Part shown: positions 8,960-17,949 of the stretch, piece after piece
Numbering within the stretch: position 1 is the stretch's first letter
Layout of the letters: each line of letters begins with the position of its first letter
NCBI RefSeq assembly: GCF_014201465.1
Contig: NZ_JACHEP010000006.1
Location: 59,706 to 123,705, forward strand
DNA length: 64,000 bases
From: Anoxybacteroides tepidamans
GTDB lineage: Bacteria > Bacillota > Bacilli > Bacillales > Anoxybacillaceae
Direction: 5' to 3'
The notes under the pieces: model-generated
Database searches by the model: none
Seen by the model: the letters and a program-made list of their open reading frames with translations, nothing else
Told to the model about the DNA's origin: nothing
Program-made: the position numbers and the translations under genes

Positions 8960-8989
8960 TTGAAAACACGATAAAATCATGCGTAAAAT
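8960..8989 (+). promoter_or_regulatory. Probable SigA promoter of ackA
   Basis: -35 TTGAAA at 8960-8965 and -10 TAAAAT at 8984-8989, spaced by 18 bp, 84 nt before the start codon. Confidence 0.6.
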
Positions 8990-9072
8990 GAAAAAGGATT
9001 ACGGAAATTTGGCTAATAATATAGTAATGATTGAAAATTGTGAGAAGTGTCTTAAAGGAGTTGTTTTTAAAT

Positions 9073-10266
9073 ATGTCAAAAATTATGGCGATTAACGCAG
9101 GCAGTTCGTCGCTGAAGTTTCAGCTGTTTGACATGCCTAGCGAAACGGTATTAACTAAAGGATTAGTAGAGCGAATTGGCTTTGAAGATGCGATTTTTAC
9201 CATCACGGTTAATAATGAGAAAGTTCAAGAAGTAACAGCGATTCCGGACCATGCGGTTGCGGTGAAAATGCTCTTAGATAAATTAATTCGTTTCGGCATT
9301 ATTCAATCGTTTGCAGAAATTGACGGAATCGGCCACCGCGTTGTTCATGGCGGCGAGAAATTTAGCGATTCCATTCTGATTACGGATGAAGTGTTAAAAG
9401 AGATTGAGGAGTTATCGGAACTTGCTCCTTTGCACAATCCAGCTAATATTGTCGGTGTTAAAGCGTTTAAAGAAGTTTTGCCGAATGTGCCGGCGGTCGC
9501 TGTATTCGATACGGCGTTCCATCAAACGATGCCGGAACAATCGTTTTTATACAGCCTTCCATATGAATATTATACAAAATTCGGAATTCGTAAATACGGA
9601 TTCCACGGCACATCACATAAATACGTGACTCAACGCGCAGCTGAATTGCTCGGTCGTCCGATTGAGCAATTGCGCCTCATTTCTTGCCATCTTGGCAACG
9701 GGGCGAGCATTGCAGCGGTAGAAGGTGGAAAATCGATCGATACGTCAATGGGCTTTACACCGCTGGCGGGGGTTGCGATGGGAACTCGTTCAGGCAACAT
9801 TGACCCTGCGTTAATTCCATACATTATGGAAAAAACAGGGAAGACAGCAGAAGAAGTTGTTGAAGTCCTCAACAAAAAAAGCGGAATGCTTGGCATTTCC
9901 GGTTTTTCAAGCGATTTGCGCGATATTGAAAAAGCAGCTTCTGAAGGAAATGAGCGGGCGGAACTGGCGCTTGAAGTGTTCGCGAATCGCATTCATAAAT
10001 ATATCGGTTCGTATGCGGCGCGCATGTGCGGTGTCGATGCGATTATTTTCACGGCTGGAATTGGCGAAAACAGTGATGTCGTGCGGTCGAAAGTATTGCG
10101 CGGCCTCGAGTTTATGGGCGTCTACTGGGACCCTGCATTAAACAAAGTGCGCGGCAAAGAAGCGTTCATCAGTTACCCGCATTCGCCGGTCAAAGTATTA
10201 GTCATTCCGACGAATGAAGAAGTCATGATCGCCCGTGATACGGTACGATTAGCGGGGTTAGCCTAA
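9073..10266 (+). CDS. ackA: Acetate kinase
   Basis: 397 residues. It converts acetyl phosphate and ADP to acetate and ATP, the last step of overflow metabolism. Signatures are the N-terminal [21 protein letters not shown], and the nucleotide-binding FTAGIGENS near the end. The ATG at 9073 follows AAAGGAG at 9053-9059; the open frame extends upstream to 9031 but without a ribosome site. Control by CcpA is indicated by the upstream cre site. Confidence 0.97.
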   Translation: MSKIMAINAGSSSLKFQLFDMPSETVLTKGLVERIGFEDAIFTITVNNEKVQEVTAIPDHAVAVKMLLDKLIRFGIIQSFAEIDGIGHRVVHGGEKFSDSILITDEVLKEIEELSELAPLHNPANIVGVKAFKEVLPNVPAVAVFDTAFHQTMPEQSFLYSLPYEYYTKFGIRKYGFHGTSHKYVTQRAAELLGRPIEQLRLISCHLGNGASIAAVEGGKSIDTSMGFTPLAGVAMGTRSGNIDPALIPYIMEKTGKTAEEVVEVLNKKSGMLGISGFSSDLRDIEKAASEGNERAELALEVFANRIHKYIGSYAARMCGVDAIIFTAGIGENSDVVRSKVLRGLEFMGVYWDPALNKVRGKEAFISYPHSPVKVLVIPTNEEVMIARDTVRLAGLA

Positions 10267-10269
10267 AGA

Positions 10270-10305
10270 AAAAAGCTAGGCATGGATCCATGTCTAGCTT
10301 TTTGT
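10270..10305 (+). terminator. Terminator after ackA
   Basis: Stem AAAAAGCTAGGCATG / CATGTCTAGCTTTTT with one wobble and a GATC loop. Confidence 0.9.
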
Positions 10306-10364
10306 ATACTATATAAATACAACTGGAACGTTTAACTTATGACTGACGAAAAAGCAGACTCCCT

Positions 10365-10494
10365 ATTTTTTCGACTGACGGAGGCAAGTCTGTGACTTGC
10401 CTTCGCGTGACAGAGGACCGAACAACCAACCGCTTCACAGACAAATACATTTGTCTGGAAGCGGTGTTGTTCCGTCACTCGACAGTCGAAAAAT
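10365..10494. repeat. Structured intergenic element A (130 bp, nested hairpins)
   Basis: This fills most of the gap between ackA and moaB. The outer arms are ATTTTTTCGACTG (10365-10377) and CAGTCGAAAAAT (10483-10494). A second layer pairs TGACGGA with TCCGTCA (10471-10477). Inside are a perfect 9-bp hairpin AGGCAAGTC/GACTTGCCT (10382-10402) and a long hairpin from AACAAC (10421) to GTTGTT (10471) whose tip is CAGACAAAT/ATTTGTCTG. Read on the minus strand it has the same layout as element B at 58277-58414. Nature unknown: a structured RNA or a hairpin-type mobile repeat. No coding region was recognised in it. Confidence 0.6.
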
Positions 10495-10583
10495 ACCGAT
10501 TACTCTATACAAAGATGAAAACGTTAAAGTTCCCAATTGCATCTATAATAATATTAAGGAAAAAATATGAAAGGTGGATACAG

Positions 10584-11096
10584 ATGAGCGTGAACGAGCA
10601 TAAAAAGGAAGCGCCGCGCGTAATTCGCTGCAAAGTGATTACAGTAAGCGATACAAGAACGAAAGAAACAGATAAAAGCGGCAAATTGATGATGCAGCTG
10701 TTGCAAGAAGCAGGGCATGAAATCGTGGATTATGAAATTGTGAAAGATGAAAAAGACGACATTCGTGCGGCGATCGTCCGCGGCTGCGATCATCCGGAAA
10801 TTGATGTTGTGCTGACAAATGGAGGAACCGGAATCGCGAAGCGGGATGTGACGATTGAAACGGTTCAAGCAATGATCGAAAAAGAAATCGTCGGGTTTGG
10901 CGAGCTATTTCGCATGTTAAGCTATACGGAAGACATCGGATCAGCGGCGATGCTATCGCGGGCGATTGCGGGAGTGGCGAACGACACGGCCATTTTTTCG
11001 ACTCCAGGTTCTACCGGAGCCGTTCGTCTAGCGATGACGAAATTAATTTTGCCGGAATTGCGCCATGTTGTTCGTGAAATCCGCAAAGATTTATAA
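10584..11096 (+). CDS. moaB: Molybdenum cofactor biosynthesis protein MoaB
   Basis: 170 residues of the MoaB/MogA family, which adenylates molybdopterin before molybdenum insertion. The motifs TNGGTGIAKRDVT and FSTPGSTGAVRLAMTKLILPE are the expected nucleotide and pterin binding segments. The ATG at 10584 follows AAAGGTGG; the frame stays open to 10392 through the structured element but nothing supports an earlier start. Cytoplasmic, single gene. Confidence 0.94.
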   Translation: MSVNEHKKEAPRVIRCKVITVSDTRTKETDKSGKLMMQLLQEAGHEIVDYEIVKDEKDDIRAAIVRGCDHPEIDVVLTNGGTGIAKRDVTIETVQAMIEKEIVGFGELFRMLSYTEDIGSAAMLSRAIAGVANDTAIFSTPGSTGAVRLAMTKLILPELRHVVREIRKDL

Positions 11097-11127
11097 GGGG
11101 CGGCTATGTTGTCCAAGCCGCCTTATT
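11096..11127. terminator. Hairpin between convergent moaB and the 104-aa ORF
   Basis: Stem GGCGGCT / AGCCGCC around a 10-nt loop, with a short T-rich end on the plus side. Confidence 0.6.
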
Positions 11128-11437
11128 GATGCATTTTTACCGAAGCGGTTTGATTGAGTCGGTACCAAATCCATAAATCATTAATGATCGAAGCAAGTTC
11201 AGCTATTTCCAAATTTAATCGGCATGAGCGGGCAAAATCGCTTTCGTCGCTCAGTTCAGCCTGTTTTCGATTAATCGTTTGCTCGAGCTCGGCAATCCGG
11301 TCCGGAATCGCCCCGCGAATTTTCTCCCATTCTAACAAAATATCATATTGCTCTTTCTCGCTATACTCTTCCCAGTCTTTGTCAAGTGCTGGCAACCGAA
11401 TCCCGAGCCGTTCATCATACGTAAAATGGTTTTTCAT
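11123..11437 (-). CDS. Hypothetical protein, 104 residues
   Basis: Not recognised. The protein is charged and largely helical: residues 25-80 hold EYSEKEQYDILLEWEKIRGA and a KQAELSDESDF segment, suggesting a short coiled coil. No cysteine pairs, signal or membrane helix apart from a weakly hydrophobic stretch near LEIAELASIINDLWIWY. The ATG at 11437 has an excellent GAGGGGG site, and codon use matches its neighbours, so it is probably a real gene. It is divergent from argG. Confidence 0.7.
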   Translation of the reverse strand: MKNHFTYDERLGIRLPALDKDWEEYSEKEQYDILLEWEKIRGAIPDRIAELEQTINRKQAELSDESDFARSCRLNLEIAELASIINDLWIWYRLNQTASVKMHQ

Positions 11438-11521
11438 GTTTCCCCCTCGCTTTCCTGATGTTTATTTTACAAAAAATATGGCAAAGAACCAACAGATAAG
11501 AATAGTATTTTTATACTTTTT

Positions 11522-11540
11522 CGTGAATAAGTATTGAAAA
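11522..11540 (+). promoter_or_regulatory. ARG box 1 and promoter of argGH
   Basis: CGTGAATAAGTATTGAAAA resembles the Bacillus ArgR/AhrC operator CATGAATAAAAATTCAAGT at about 13-14 of 19 positions. It covers the -35 TTGAAA (11534-11539) of a promoter whose -10, TAAAGT, is at 11557-11562 with 17 bp spacing. Binding there would block transcription when arginine is plentiful. Confidence 0.65.
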
Positions 11541-11574
11541 ATGCAATAAAAGCTGGTAAAGTGATACTGTAATG

Positions 11575-11593
11575 AATGAATAATTATTTAGTT
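11575..11593 (+). promoter_or_regulatory. ARG box 2 upstream of argG
   Basis: AATGAATAATTATTTAGTT carries a palindromic AATAATTATT core and resembles the ARG box. It lies just downstream of the predicted transcription start. Paired boxes about 50 bp apart are typical for hexameric ArgR. Confidence 0.55.
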
Positions 11594-11631
11594 TAAAGTA
11601 TATTTATGTGAAAAAAGGAAGGGGAATAAAC

Positions 11632-12840
11632 ATGGCCAATCCAAAAATTGTGCTAGCCTATTCAGGCGGTTTAGATACATCTGTTGCGATTAAGTGGTTG
11701 CAAGAACGAGGATATGATGTGGTGGCGTGTTGCTTGGATGTTGGAGAAGGAAAAGATCTTGATTTTGTGAAAGAAAAAGCGTTAAAAGTCGGTGCGATTA
11801 AATCGTATGTGATCGATGCGAAAGAAGAATTTGCGAATGAATACGCGCTTGTTGCATTGCAGGCGCATACGCTTTATGAAGGGAAATATCCGCTCGTATC
11901 GGCGCTTTCTCGTCCGCTCATTGCGAAAAAACTAGTGGAAATTGCCGAATTGGAAGGAGCTGTGGCTGTCGCGCACGGCTGCACCGGAAAAGGAAACGAC
12001 CAAGTTCGTTTTGAAGTATCGATTAACGCGTTAAATCCGAATCTGGAAGTAGTAGCGCCAGTGCGGGAGTGGAGCTGGTCACGTGAAGAAGAAATCGAAT
12101 ATGCGAAAAAGCACAATATCCCGATTCCAATTGACTTGGACAGCCCGTTCTCGATTGACCAAAACTTATGGGGAAGAAGCAACGAGTGCGGCATTTTAGA
12201 AGATCCATGGGCAGCTCCTCCGGAAGAGGCGTACGAATTAACAGCGGCGCTTGAACATACGCCGGATGTGCCGGACATCATTGAAATCGGCTTTGAGCAA
12301 GGCGTGCCAAAAACGTTAAACGGCAAAGAATATTCGTTGGCGTCGCTCATTCTTGAGCTTAATGCGCTTGCCGGCAAACACGGGGTTGGCCGCATCGACC
12401 ACGTCGAAAACCGCCTCGTTGGCATTAAATCGCGCGAAGTGTACGAATGCCCGGGCGCGATTACGCTCATTAAAGCGCATAAAGAACTGGAAGATTTAAC
12501 GCTTGTGAAAGAAGTCGCTCACTTCAAGCCGCTCATCGAGCAAAAATTGGCGGAAGTCATTTATAACGGCTTATGGTTCTCGCCGTTAAAAGATGCGCTT
12601 CTCGCTTTCTTAAAAGAAACGCAAAAAAATGTCACGGGTGTGGTGCGCGTGAAATTATTCAAAGGCCATGCGATCATTGAAGGACGGAAATCCGAATTTT
12701 CATTATATGACGAAAAACTTGCCACATACACAACAGAAGACGAGTTCGATCATCAAGCAGCCGTCGGCTTTATTTCTTTATTCGGCTTGCCGACAAAAGT
12801 ATACAGCATCGTGAACAATCAAAAGAAGGTGACGGTGTGA
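11632..12840 (+). CDS. argG: Argininosuccinate synthase
   Basis: 402 residues. It joins citrulline and aspartate with ATP to form argininosuccinate. The N-terminal PP-loop [12 protein letters not shown] and the segment [13 protein letters not shown] are diagnostic. The ATG at 11632 follows GGAAGGGG; the open frame begins at 11608 without its own site. Its stop overlaps the argH start (GTGA), so the two enzymes that complete arginine synthesis are translationally coupled. Repression by an ArgR/AhrC protein is suggested by two ARG-like boxes. Confidence 0.97.
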   Translation: MANPKIVLAYSGGLDTSVAIKWLQERGYDVVACCLDVGEGKDLDFVKEKALKVGAIKSYVIDAKEEFANEYALVALQAHTLYEGKYPLVSALSRPLIAKKLVEIAELEGAVAVAHGCTGKGNDQVRFEVSINALNPNLEVVAPVREWSWSREEEIEYAKKHNIPIPIDLDSPFSIDQNLWGRSNECGILEDPWAAPPEEAYELTAALEHTPDVPDIIEIGFEQGVPKTLNGKEYSLASLILELNALAGKHGVGRIDHVENRLVGIKSREVYECPGAITLIKAHKELEDLTLVKEVAHFKPLIEQKLAEVIYNGLWFSPLKDALLAFLKETQKNVTGVVRVKLFKGHAIIEGRKSEFSLYDEKLATYTTEDEFDHQAAVGFISLFGLPTKVYSIVNNQKKVTV

Positions 12841-14216
12841 AAAAGCTTTGGGGCGGACGGTTTACAAAAACAGCGGAAGAATGGGTCGATGAGTTTGGCG
12901 CATCGATCCCATTCGACCAAGAATTGGTAGAAGAAGACATCGAAGGAAGTATCGCCCATGTGACGATGCTCGGAAAATGCGGCATTTTGCCAAGCGAAGA
13001 TGCCGAAAAAATTAGAGCTGGTTTGCTCGCGCTTTTGGAAAAAGCAAAGCAAGGGAAACTCGAATTTTCTGTTGCTTATGAAGATATTCATTTGAACATT
13101 GAAAAAACGTTGATCGACGAAATTGGCCCCGTTGGAGGAAAACTGCATACCGGACGAAGCCGCAACGATCAAGTGGCGACCGATATGCACTTATATTTGC
13201 GCAAGCGCGTTCATGAAATTATTGAATTGATTCGGGAATTGCAACAAGTGTTGGTGGAAAAAGCAGAAGCGCACGTCGAAACGCTCATTCCGGGATATAC
13301 ACATTTGCAACGGGCGCAGCCCGTGTCATTTGCCCATCATTTGCTCGCTTATTTTTGGATGCTTGAGCGCGACCGTGAACGCTTTACTGAATCGCTTAAG
13401 CGCATTAACAAATCGCCGCTCGGCGCTGGGGCGCTCGCTGGTACGACGTTTCCGATCGACCGCCAATATACCGCTGACTTGCTTGGTTTTGACAGCATCT
13501 ACGAAAATAGCATCGATGCGGTTAGCGATCGTGATTTTATTCTCGAATTTTTAAGTAACAGCTCACTTTTAATGATGCATTTGTCGCGTTTTTGCGAAGA
13601 GCTAATTCTTTGGTCAAGTCAAGAATTTCAATTCATTGAAATCGACGATGCGTTTGCGACAGGTAGCAGCATTATGCCGCAAAAGAAAAATCCGGACATG
13701 GCCGAGCTTATTCGCGGAAAAACCGGGCGGGTGTACGGAAACTTAGTTGGCTTGTTAACGGTTATGAAAGGGACTCCGCTTGCCTACAATAAAGATATGC
13801 AGGAAGATAAAGAAGGCATGTTTGATACAGTGAAAACGGTGACCGGTTCGTTAAAAATTTTTGCGGGCATGATCGCGACAATGGGAGTTCGTACCGAAGT
13901 GATGAAAAAGGCGGTCAAACAAGACTTTTCGAACGCGACGGAATTAGCGGACTATTTAGCGAAAAAAGGTGTTCCGTTCCGCGAAGCGCATGAAATCGTC
14001 GGTAAACTTGTGTTAACATGCATTGAAAAAGGCATCTTTTTAGCGGATTTGCCGCTTTCTGAATACAAGCGAGCTTCCGCCTTATTTGAGGAAGACATTT
14101 ACGAAGTGCTCGACCCGTATACTGCAGTGAACCGCCGCAATAGCGCTGGTGGAACCGGCTTTGCCGAAGTGCGGAAGGCGATCAAAAAGGCGAAGAAAAC
14201 AATGAACACTCCGTAA
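12837..14216 (+). CDS. argH: Argininosuccinate lyase
   Basis: 459 residues. It splits argininosuccinate into arginine and fumarate. The family signature [12 protein letters not shown], with the mobile catalytic serine loop, lies around residue 280, and HTGRSRNDQ near residue 105 contributes to the active site. It starts at a GTG that overlaps the argG stop by four bases. A strong hairpin begins within its last codons. Confidence 0.97.
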   Translation: MKKLWGGRFTKTAEEWVDEFGASIPFDQELVEEDIEGSIAHVTMLGKCGILPSEDAEKIRAGLLALLEKAKQGKLEFSVAYEDIHLNIEKTLIDEIGPVGGKLHTGRSRNDQVATDMHLYLRKRVHEIIELIRELQQVLVEKAEAHVETLIPGYTHLQRAQPVSFAHHLLAYFWMLERDRERFTESLKRINKSPLGAGALAGTTFPIDRQYTADLLGFDSIYENSIDAVSDRDFILEFLSNSSLLMMHLSRFCEELILWSSQEFQFIEIDDAFATGSSIMPQKKNPDMAELIRGKTGRVYGNLVGLLTVMKGTPLAYNKDMQEDKEGMFDTVKTVTGSLKIFAGMIATMGVRTEVMKKAVKQDFSNATELADYLAKKGVPFREAHEIVGKLVLTCIEKGIFLADLPLSEYKRASALFEEDIYEVLDPYTAVNRRNSAGGTGFAEVRKAIKKAKKTMNTP

Positions 14217-14238
14217 ACGTGTTACGGAGTGTTTTATT
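14205..14238 (+). terminator. Terminator overlapping the argH stop codon
   Basis: Perfect 12-bp stem AACACTCCGTAA / TTACGGAGTGTT followed by TTTTATTATT; the stop TAA is part of the stem. Confidence 0.9.
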
Positions 14239-14281
14239 ATTTTATTTGGCTTTGAGAGCTAATCAGTTGCCTCCGCTTTTC

Positions 14282-14737
14282 TTAAATTTCTAATTCTTTT
14301 TCTGTTCGAACGACTAAAACATCGCATTTTGCATAGCGGGTAATATGTTCGGAAACGCTTCCAATTAAAAGCCGTTCTACTGCATTTAATCCGGTAGCGC
14401 CGCAAACGATTAAATCGGCATGATGTTTTGGAGCGATATCTTTGGCAATTTTGACTTTTGGCGAACCGAACTCGATCTCCACATTAACTTCTTTTACTCC
14501 TGCTTCTACTGCTTGTTTTTGATAGTTTTCTAGCAATTCTTTTGCATACTGCTCCGAGCGTTCGATGACGGCTCGATCGTGCATTTCTACAGCTGCGAGT
14601 GCGCGTACATCAATGATATGGGCTAAAATGAGAGCAGCGTCATTTCGTTTCGCGATTTCAATCGCTTTTTTAAACGCCCACTCTGCTTCTTTTGAGCCAT
14701 CGACGGCTACTACAATCGTTTTGTACGTCATTGCCAT
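14282..14737 (-). CDS. Universal stress protein (UspA family)
   Basis: 151 residues. The ATP-binding pattern G-2x-G-9x-G-S appears as GATGLNAVERLLIGSVSEH near the C-terminus, and the N-terminal VVAVDGSKEAEWAF fits a nucleotide-binding UspA fold. Such proteins help survival under starvation or redox stress; the specific role is unknown. The start at 14737 follows GGGGAGTGG; the open frame reaches 14779 without a site. It is divergent from the 49-codon ORF that follows. Confidence 0.88.
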   Translation of the reverse strand: MAMTYKTIVVAVDGSKEAEWAFKKAIEIAKRNDAALILAHIIDVRALAAVEMHDRAVIERSEQYAKELLENYQKQAVEAGVKEVNVEIEFGSPKVKIAKDIAPKHHADLIVCGATGLNAVERLLIGSVSEHITRYAKCDVLVVRTEKELEI

Positions 14738-14851
14738 CTTTCCCACTCCCCTTTTGGATAGAAATGCTAACTTTAACATAAGTATATCATACGAAAGACA
14801 AGGAAGACTATCGATATCCTAACATTTTTATGAAAAAGGAGTGACTATTTG

Positions 14852-15001
14852 ATGAAGAAAGAGCGCGATGTTAGAGAGGCGTTATATTACGATGAAGAAG
14901 CTACGCAAGCAATCAGTGAGCAAATCACTAATGCATATCAAAGCGGTGTGATCGAGCAGGAAGCGGGTTACTATCAGCCGAGAAGAGAAGCAGGGGAATA
15001 A
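14852..15001 (+). CDS. Small conserved-looking protein, 49 residues
   Basis: A short acidic, helical protein starting MKKERDVREALYYDEEATQ, with no membrane segment or cysteine. It has a strong AAAAAGGAG ribosome site 10 nt before the ATG and is followed directly by a terminator, so it is very likely expressed. Small ORFs lie at this place between argH and ytkK in related genomes (ytzD in B. subtilis), but I cannot confirm homology. Function unknown. Confidence 0.7.
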   Translation: MKKERDVREALYYDEEATQAISEQITNAYQSGVIEQEAGYYQPRREAGE

Positions 15002-15006
15002 CAAAA

Positions 15007-15043
15007 GACCATCATGGCGCATCGACGTCATGGTGGTTTTTAC
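15007..15043 (+). terminator. Terminator after the 49-residue ORF
   Basis: Stem ACCATCATGGCG / CGTCATGGTGGT with two mismatches, then TTTTTA. Confidence 0.75.
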
Positions 15044-15125
15044 TGGATCAAACACTCTGTACGTGCCTTTTCCCTCTCATTTGTAGTAAAGTAAAAATAG
15101 AGATTGTGTATGGGGAGGAGTTTTT

Positions 15126-15884
15126 GTGCGGCATGCCCTCATAACAGCAGGAGCGAAAGGATTAGGCCGAAAAGTGACAGAAATGTTGCTTGAAAAAGGA
15201 TATTCAATAACTGTAAACTACCGGAGCGATGAGACGGCTGTCCGGTCGCTGCAAGAAAAATATGCCCATCTTTCCACAAGGCTGCAATTTGTTAAAGGAG
15301 ATGTCACGAAAAAGGAAGATTTGCATCATCTTGTCGATCAAGCGTTGGAACGGTTCGGCCGCATTGATTTTTTAATTAATAATGCAGGACCGTACATTTT
15401 CGAACGAAAAAAATTAGCCGACTACGATGAAGTGGAATGGTATGAAATGATTGAAGGAAATTTAAGTGCGGTGTTTCATCTGTTTAAAAAAACGATTCCA
15501 ATCATGAGAAAACAGCGATTCGGCCGCATTATTACATATGGATTTCAAGGGGCGGCAAGCGCGCCGGGCTGGCTGCATCGCGCAGCATTCAGCGCCGCAA
15601 AAGTCGGGCTTGTGTCATTAACGAAGACGATCGCTGTAGAAGAAGCGGAATATGGGATTACGGCCAATATGATTTGCCCTGGCAATATTTTAGGGGAGAT
15701 GAAAGAAGCGACGATTGCGGAATCAAGAAAAAAGAAAGACGATATGACGCCGATCGGCCGCTCCGGAACGGGAGAAGATATCGCGAGGGTCATCGCGTTT
15801 TTATGCGAAGAAAATTCGGATATGATCACAGGCTCCGTCATTGAAATCACCGGCGGGCTAGACGTCATTCACCGGTATCGGTAA
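15126..15884 (+). CDS. ytkK: Short-chain dehydrogenase/reductase (YtkK-like)
   Basis: 252 residues with a Rossmann fold. The cofactor motif is atypical: TAGAKGLGRKV in place of TGxxxGxG. LINNAGPY follows. The catalytic tyrosine of the YxxxK motif is replaced: after the expected serine region the sequence reads HRAAFSAAKVGL, so Phe stands at the Tyr position. This is typical of FabI-like or atypical SDRs and makes standard SDR catalysis uncertain. GTG start at 15126 with a strong GGGGAGGAG site. Substrate unknown. Confidence 0.85.
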   Translation: MRHALITAGAKGLGRKVTEMLLEKGYSITVNYRSDETAVRSLQEKYAHLSTRLQFVKGDVTKKEDLHHLVDQALERFGRIDFLINNAGPYIFERKKLADYDEVEWYEMIEGNLSAVFHLFKKTIPIMRKQRFGRIITYGFQGAASAPGWLHRAAFSAAKVGLVSLTKTIAVEEAEYGITANMICPGNILGEMKEATIAESRKKKDDMTPIGRSGTGEDIARVIAFLCEENSDMITGSVIEITGGLDVIHRYR

Positions 15885-15920
15885 GGAAAAGCAAGCAGCA
15901 TTCCGCCGCTTGCTTTTCCT
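15884..15920. terminator. Bidirectional terminator between ytkK and the M24 peptidase pseudogene
   Basis: Perfect 13-bp stem AGGAAAAGCAAGC / GCTTGCTTTTCCT between convergent genes. Confidence 0.8.
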
Positions 15921-17013
15921 ACAACGTCATCAGTTCTTTTGGATAGCTTGTTAAAATCTCGACGCCATTATCGGTAATTAGCACATCGTCTTCAATGCGC
16001 ACGCCGCCGACAGAAGGCACATAAATGCCAGGTTCGATCGTAAACACCATTCCTCGCTCAAGCGTCATCGTATTAGCCGCATTCATCGATGGGTATTCGT
16101 GAATTTCAATGCCTAGTCCGTGCCCGACACGGTGGGTAAAATACGGTCCGTATCCCGCTTGTTCAATGACTTGTCTTGCTGCTTGGTCTACCGAACCGAT
16201 TTTGGCGTTCGGTTTTGAGGCGTCAATTGCTGCAAGCTGAGCTTTTAAAACCGTTTCATAAATTTATTTTTGCTCGTCTGTTGGTTTCCCAACGACGACT
16301 GTTCTCGTAATGTCCGAACAATAGCCGTCGAGGACGACGCCTAAGTCGAATAAGACGAAATCTCCTTGTTGAATCGTGGCTAAACCCGGCACGCCGTGAG
16401 GGTCGGCTGTTTTTTGGCCCGTTAATACCATCGTCGCAAACGACATTTCGCGAACGCCTTTTTTCTTCAATTCATGTTCGATCGTCGCGATGATGTCTAA
16501 TTCCGTTTTTCCTTCGGCAATTGTTTGCACGCCGACTTCTACACCAAAATCAGCGAGCGCGGCCGCTTGGCGCAAAATGGCGATTTCTTTTTCATCTTTG
16601 ACCATGCGGAGCTGGCGCAACTTTTCTTCCGCATTCAAAACAGCGCGGGTTGGAAAATATGTATAGAGTTGTTCATATCGTTCGAGCGAAAGATGGCTTT
16701 TTTCGACGGCTATTGTTTCTACAGGTATTTGTCGCTTTGCAATATGTTCGTAAATAAATTCCCATGGATTGTCGATATCGCTATAACCGATGATCGAATA
16801 TCCCCACCCAGAGCGCTTTGCTTGCGGTACTTCCATTTGCGGGCAAACTAATATCGGCTCTTCGTTCGGAAAGACAAGCAACGCTAGCAACCGTTCGTGG
16901 GGGTCGCTATAAAATCCGCTTAAATAAAAGACATTCGGTGTTGACGTAATAAGAGCAAATGAAATATGTTGTTGTTGAAGCCATTGTGAAAAAGCTTGCA
17001 GTCGTTGATGCAT
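15919..17013 (-). pseudogene. M24 family Xaa-Pro peptidase, interrupted by an in-frame TAA
   Basis: The 1095-bp minus-strand frame encodes a full-length proline dipeptidase-like protein of 364 codons, except for one TAA at 16264-16266. Upstream of the stop are the creatinase-like N-domain and the first metal ligands (FDLGVVLDGYCSDITRT, two Asp). Downstream, in the same frame, are the remaining ligands: GHGLGIEIHE (His), TIEPGIYV (Glu) and VRIEDDVL (Glu). The residues around the stop (DEQK-stop-IYETVLKAQ) align with family members without a gap, so a single substitution from a sense codon is the simplest cause. The truncated 249-residue product would lack three of five metal ligands. It has a good GAAGGGG site before ATG 17013. 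Readthrough or sequencing error cannot be excluded. Confidence 0.9.
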
Positions 17014-17161
17014 AGAATCCCCTTCTTTTTGATTAAATTCTATTTTGAGGGTACCAATAATTCAACGAGCTGTAAACGCTTAGTTGAAGAAAAAAGGAAA
17101 TCGAAAATGAATTGCGAAATACATACTGAGAAATACGTTCAAAGGAAAGGAGAAGATTGCA

Positions 17162-17842
17162 GTGAAACTCACATACCACGGACATTCCGTTGTCAAAATT
17201 GAAACGAATGGAAAAACGATTTTTATTGACCCGTTTATTACAGGGAACGGAGCGACTGACTTAAAAGCAGATGAAGTTCAAGTCGACGTCATTTTACTAA
17301 CGCACGGGCACGGCGATCATGTCGGGGACACGGTTCCGCTTGCATTGCGCAACAATGCCCTCGTGGTTGCGCCGTTTGAACTGGCGACGTATTTAAGTTG
17401 GCAAGGAGTCAACGTACATCCGATGCACATTGGCGGGGCGCATCAGTTTGAATTCGGGAAGGTGAAATTAACTCAGGCGTTCCACGGTTCAAGCTATATC
17501 GATGAAAACAAACAAATCATTTATACAGGCATGCCGTGTGGAATTTTATTCTCCGCAGAAGGAAAAACGATTTACCATGCAGGAGATACAGCGCTATTTT
17601 CCGATATGAAGCTGATCGGGGAGCGAAATGTGATCGATGTCGCCTTTTTACCAATTGGTGACAACTTTACGATGGGACCGGAAGATGCGGCTCTAGCGGC
17701 AGAATGGCTGCGGGCGAAAACAGTCGTTCCGATTCACTATAATACGTTCCCAGTCATTGAACAAGATCCGGGACAGTTCATTTCGATGTTGAAAGCTGGC
17801 GTCGGAAAAGTATTGCGTCCGGGCGAAAGCATCGAACTGTAG
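17162..17842 (+). CDS. ytkL: Metallo-beta-lactamase-fold hydrolase, UPF0173 (YtkL-like)
   Basis: 226 residues. The metal-binding motif HGHGDHVGD is near residue 48, followed by conserved histidines in MHIGGAHQF and FHGSSY and by YHAGDTALF. These place it in the UlaG/UPF0173 group of metal-dependent hydrolases; the physiological substrate is unknown. GTG start at 17162 with GGAAAGGAG upstream. Cytoplasmic. Confidence 0.92.
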   Translation: MKLTYHGHSVVKIETNGKTIFIDPFITGNGATDLKADEVQVDVILLTHGHGDHVGDTVPLALRNNALVVAPFELATYLSWQGVNVHPMHIGGAHQFEFGKVKLTQAFHGSSYIDENKQIIYTGMPCGILFSAEGKTIYHAGDTALFSDMKLIGERNVIDVAFLPIGDNFTMGPEDAALAAEWLRAKTVVPIHYNTFPVIEQDPGQFISMLKAGVGKVLRPGESIEL

Positions 17843-17846
17843 CAAA

Positions 17847-17874
17847 AGGGAGCCTCGATGGGGCTCTCTTTTTC
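17847..17874 (+). terminator. Terminator after ytkL
   Basis: Stem GGGAGCC / GGCTCTC (one wobble) and five T residues. Confidence 0.8.
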
Positions 17875-17949
17875 GATTTTGGAAACGAATAAGGCTCATT
17901 GAATCGCGAACGCTTCCCTCGTATAATAGAAAATAGACATTTGGCAAAG

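Noticed and set aside
10392..10583. Upstream extension of moaB
   Set aside because: It crosses the hairpins of element A and the MoaB family start at 10584 has a proper ribosome site.
11874..12470. 198-codon minus-strand ORF inside argG
   Set aside because: It is antisense to a highly conserved coding region and lacks expression signals.
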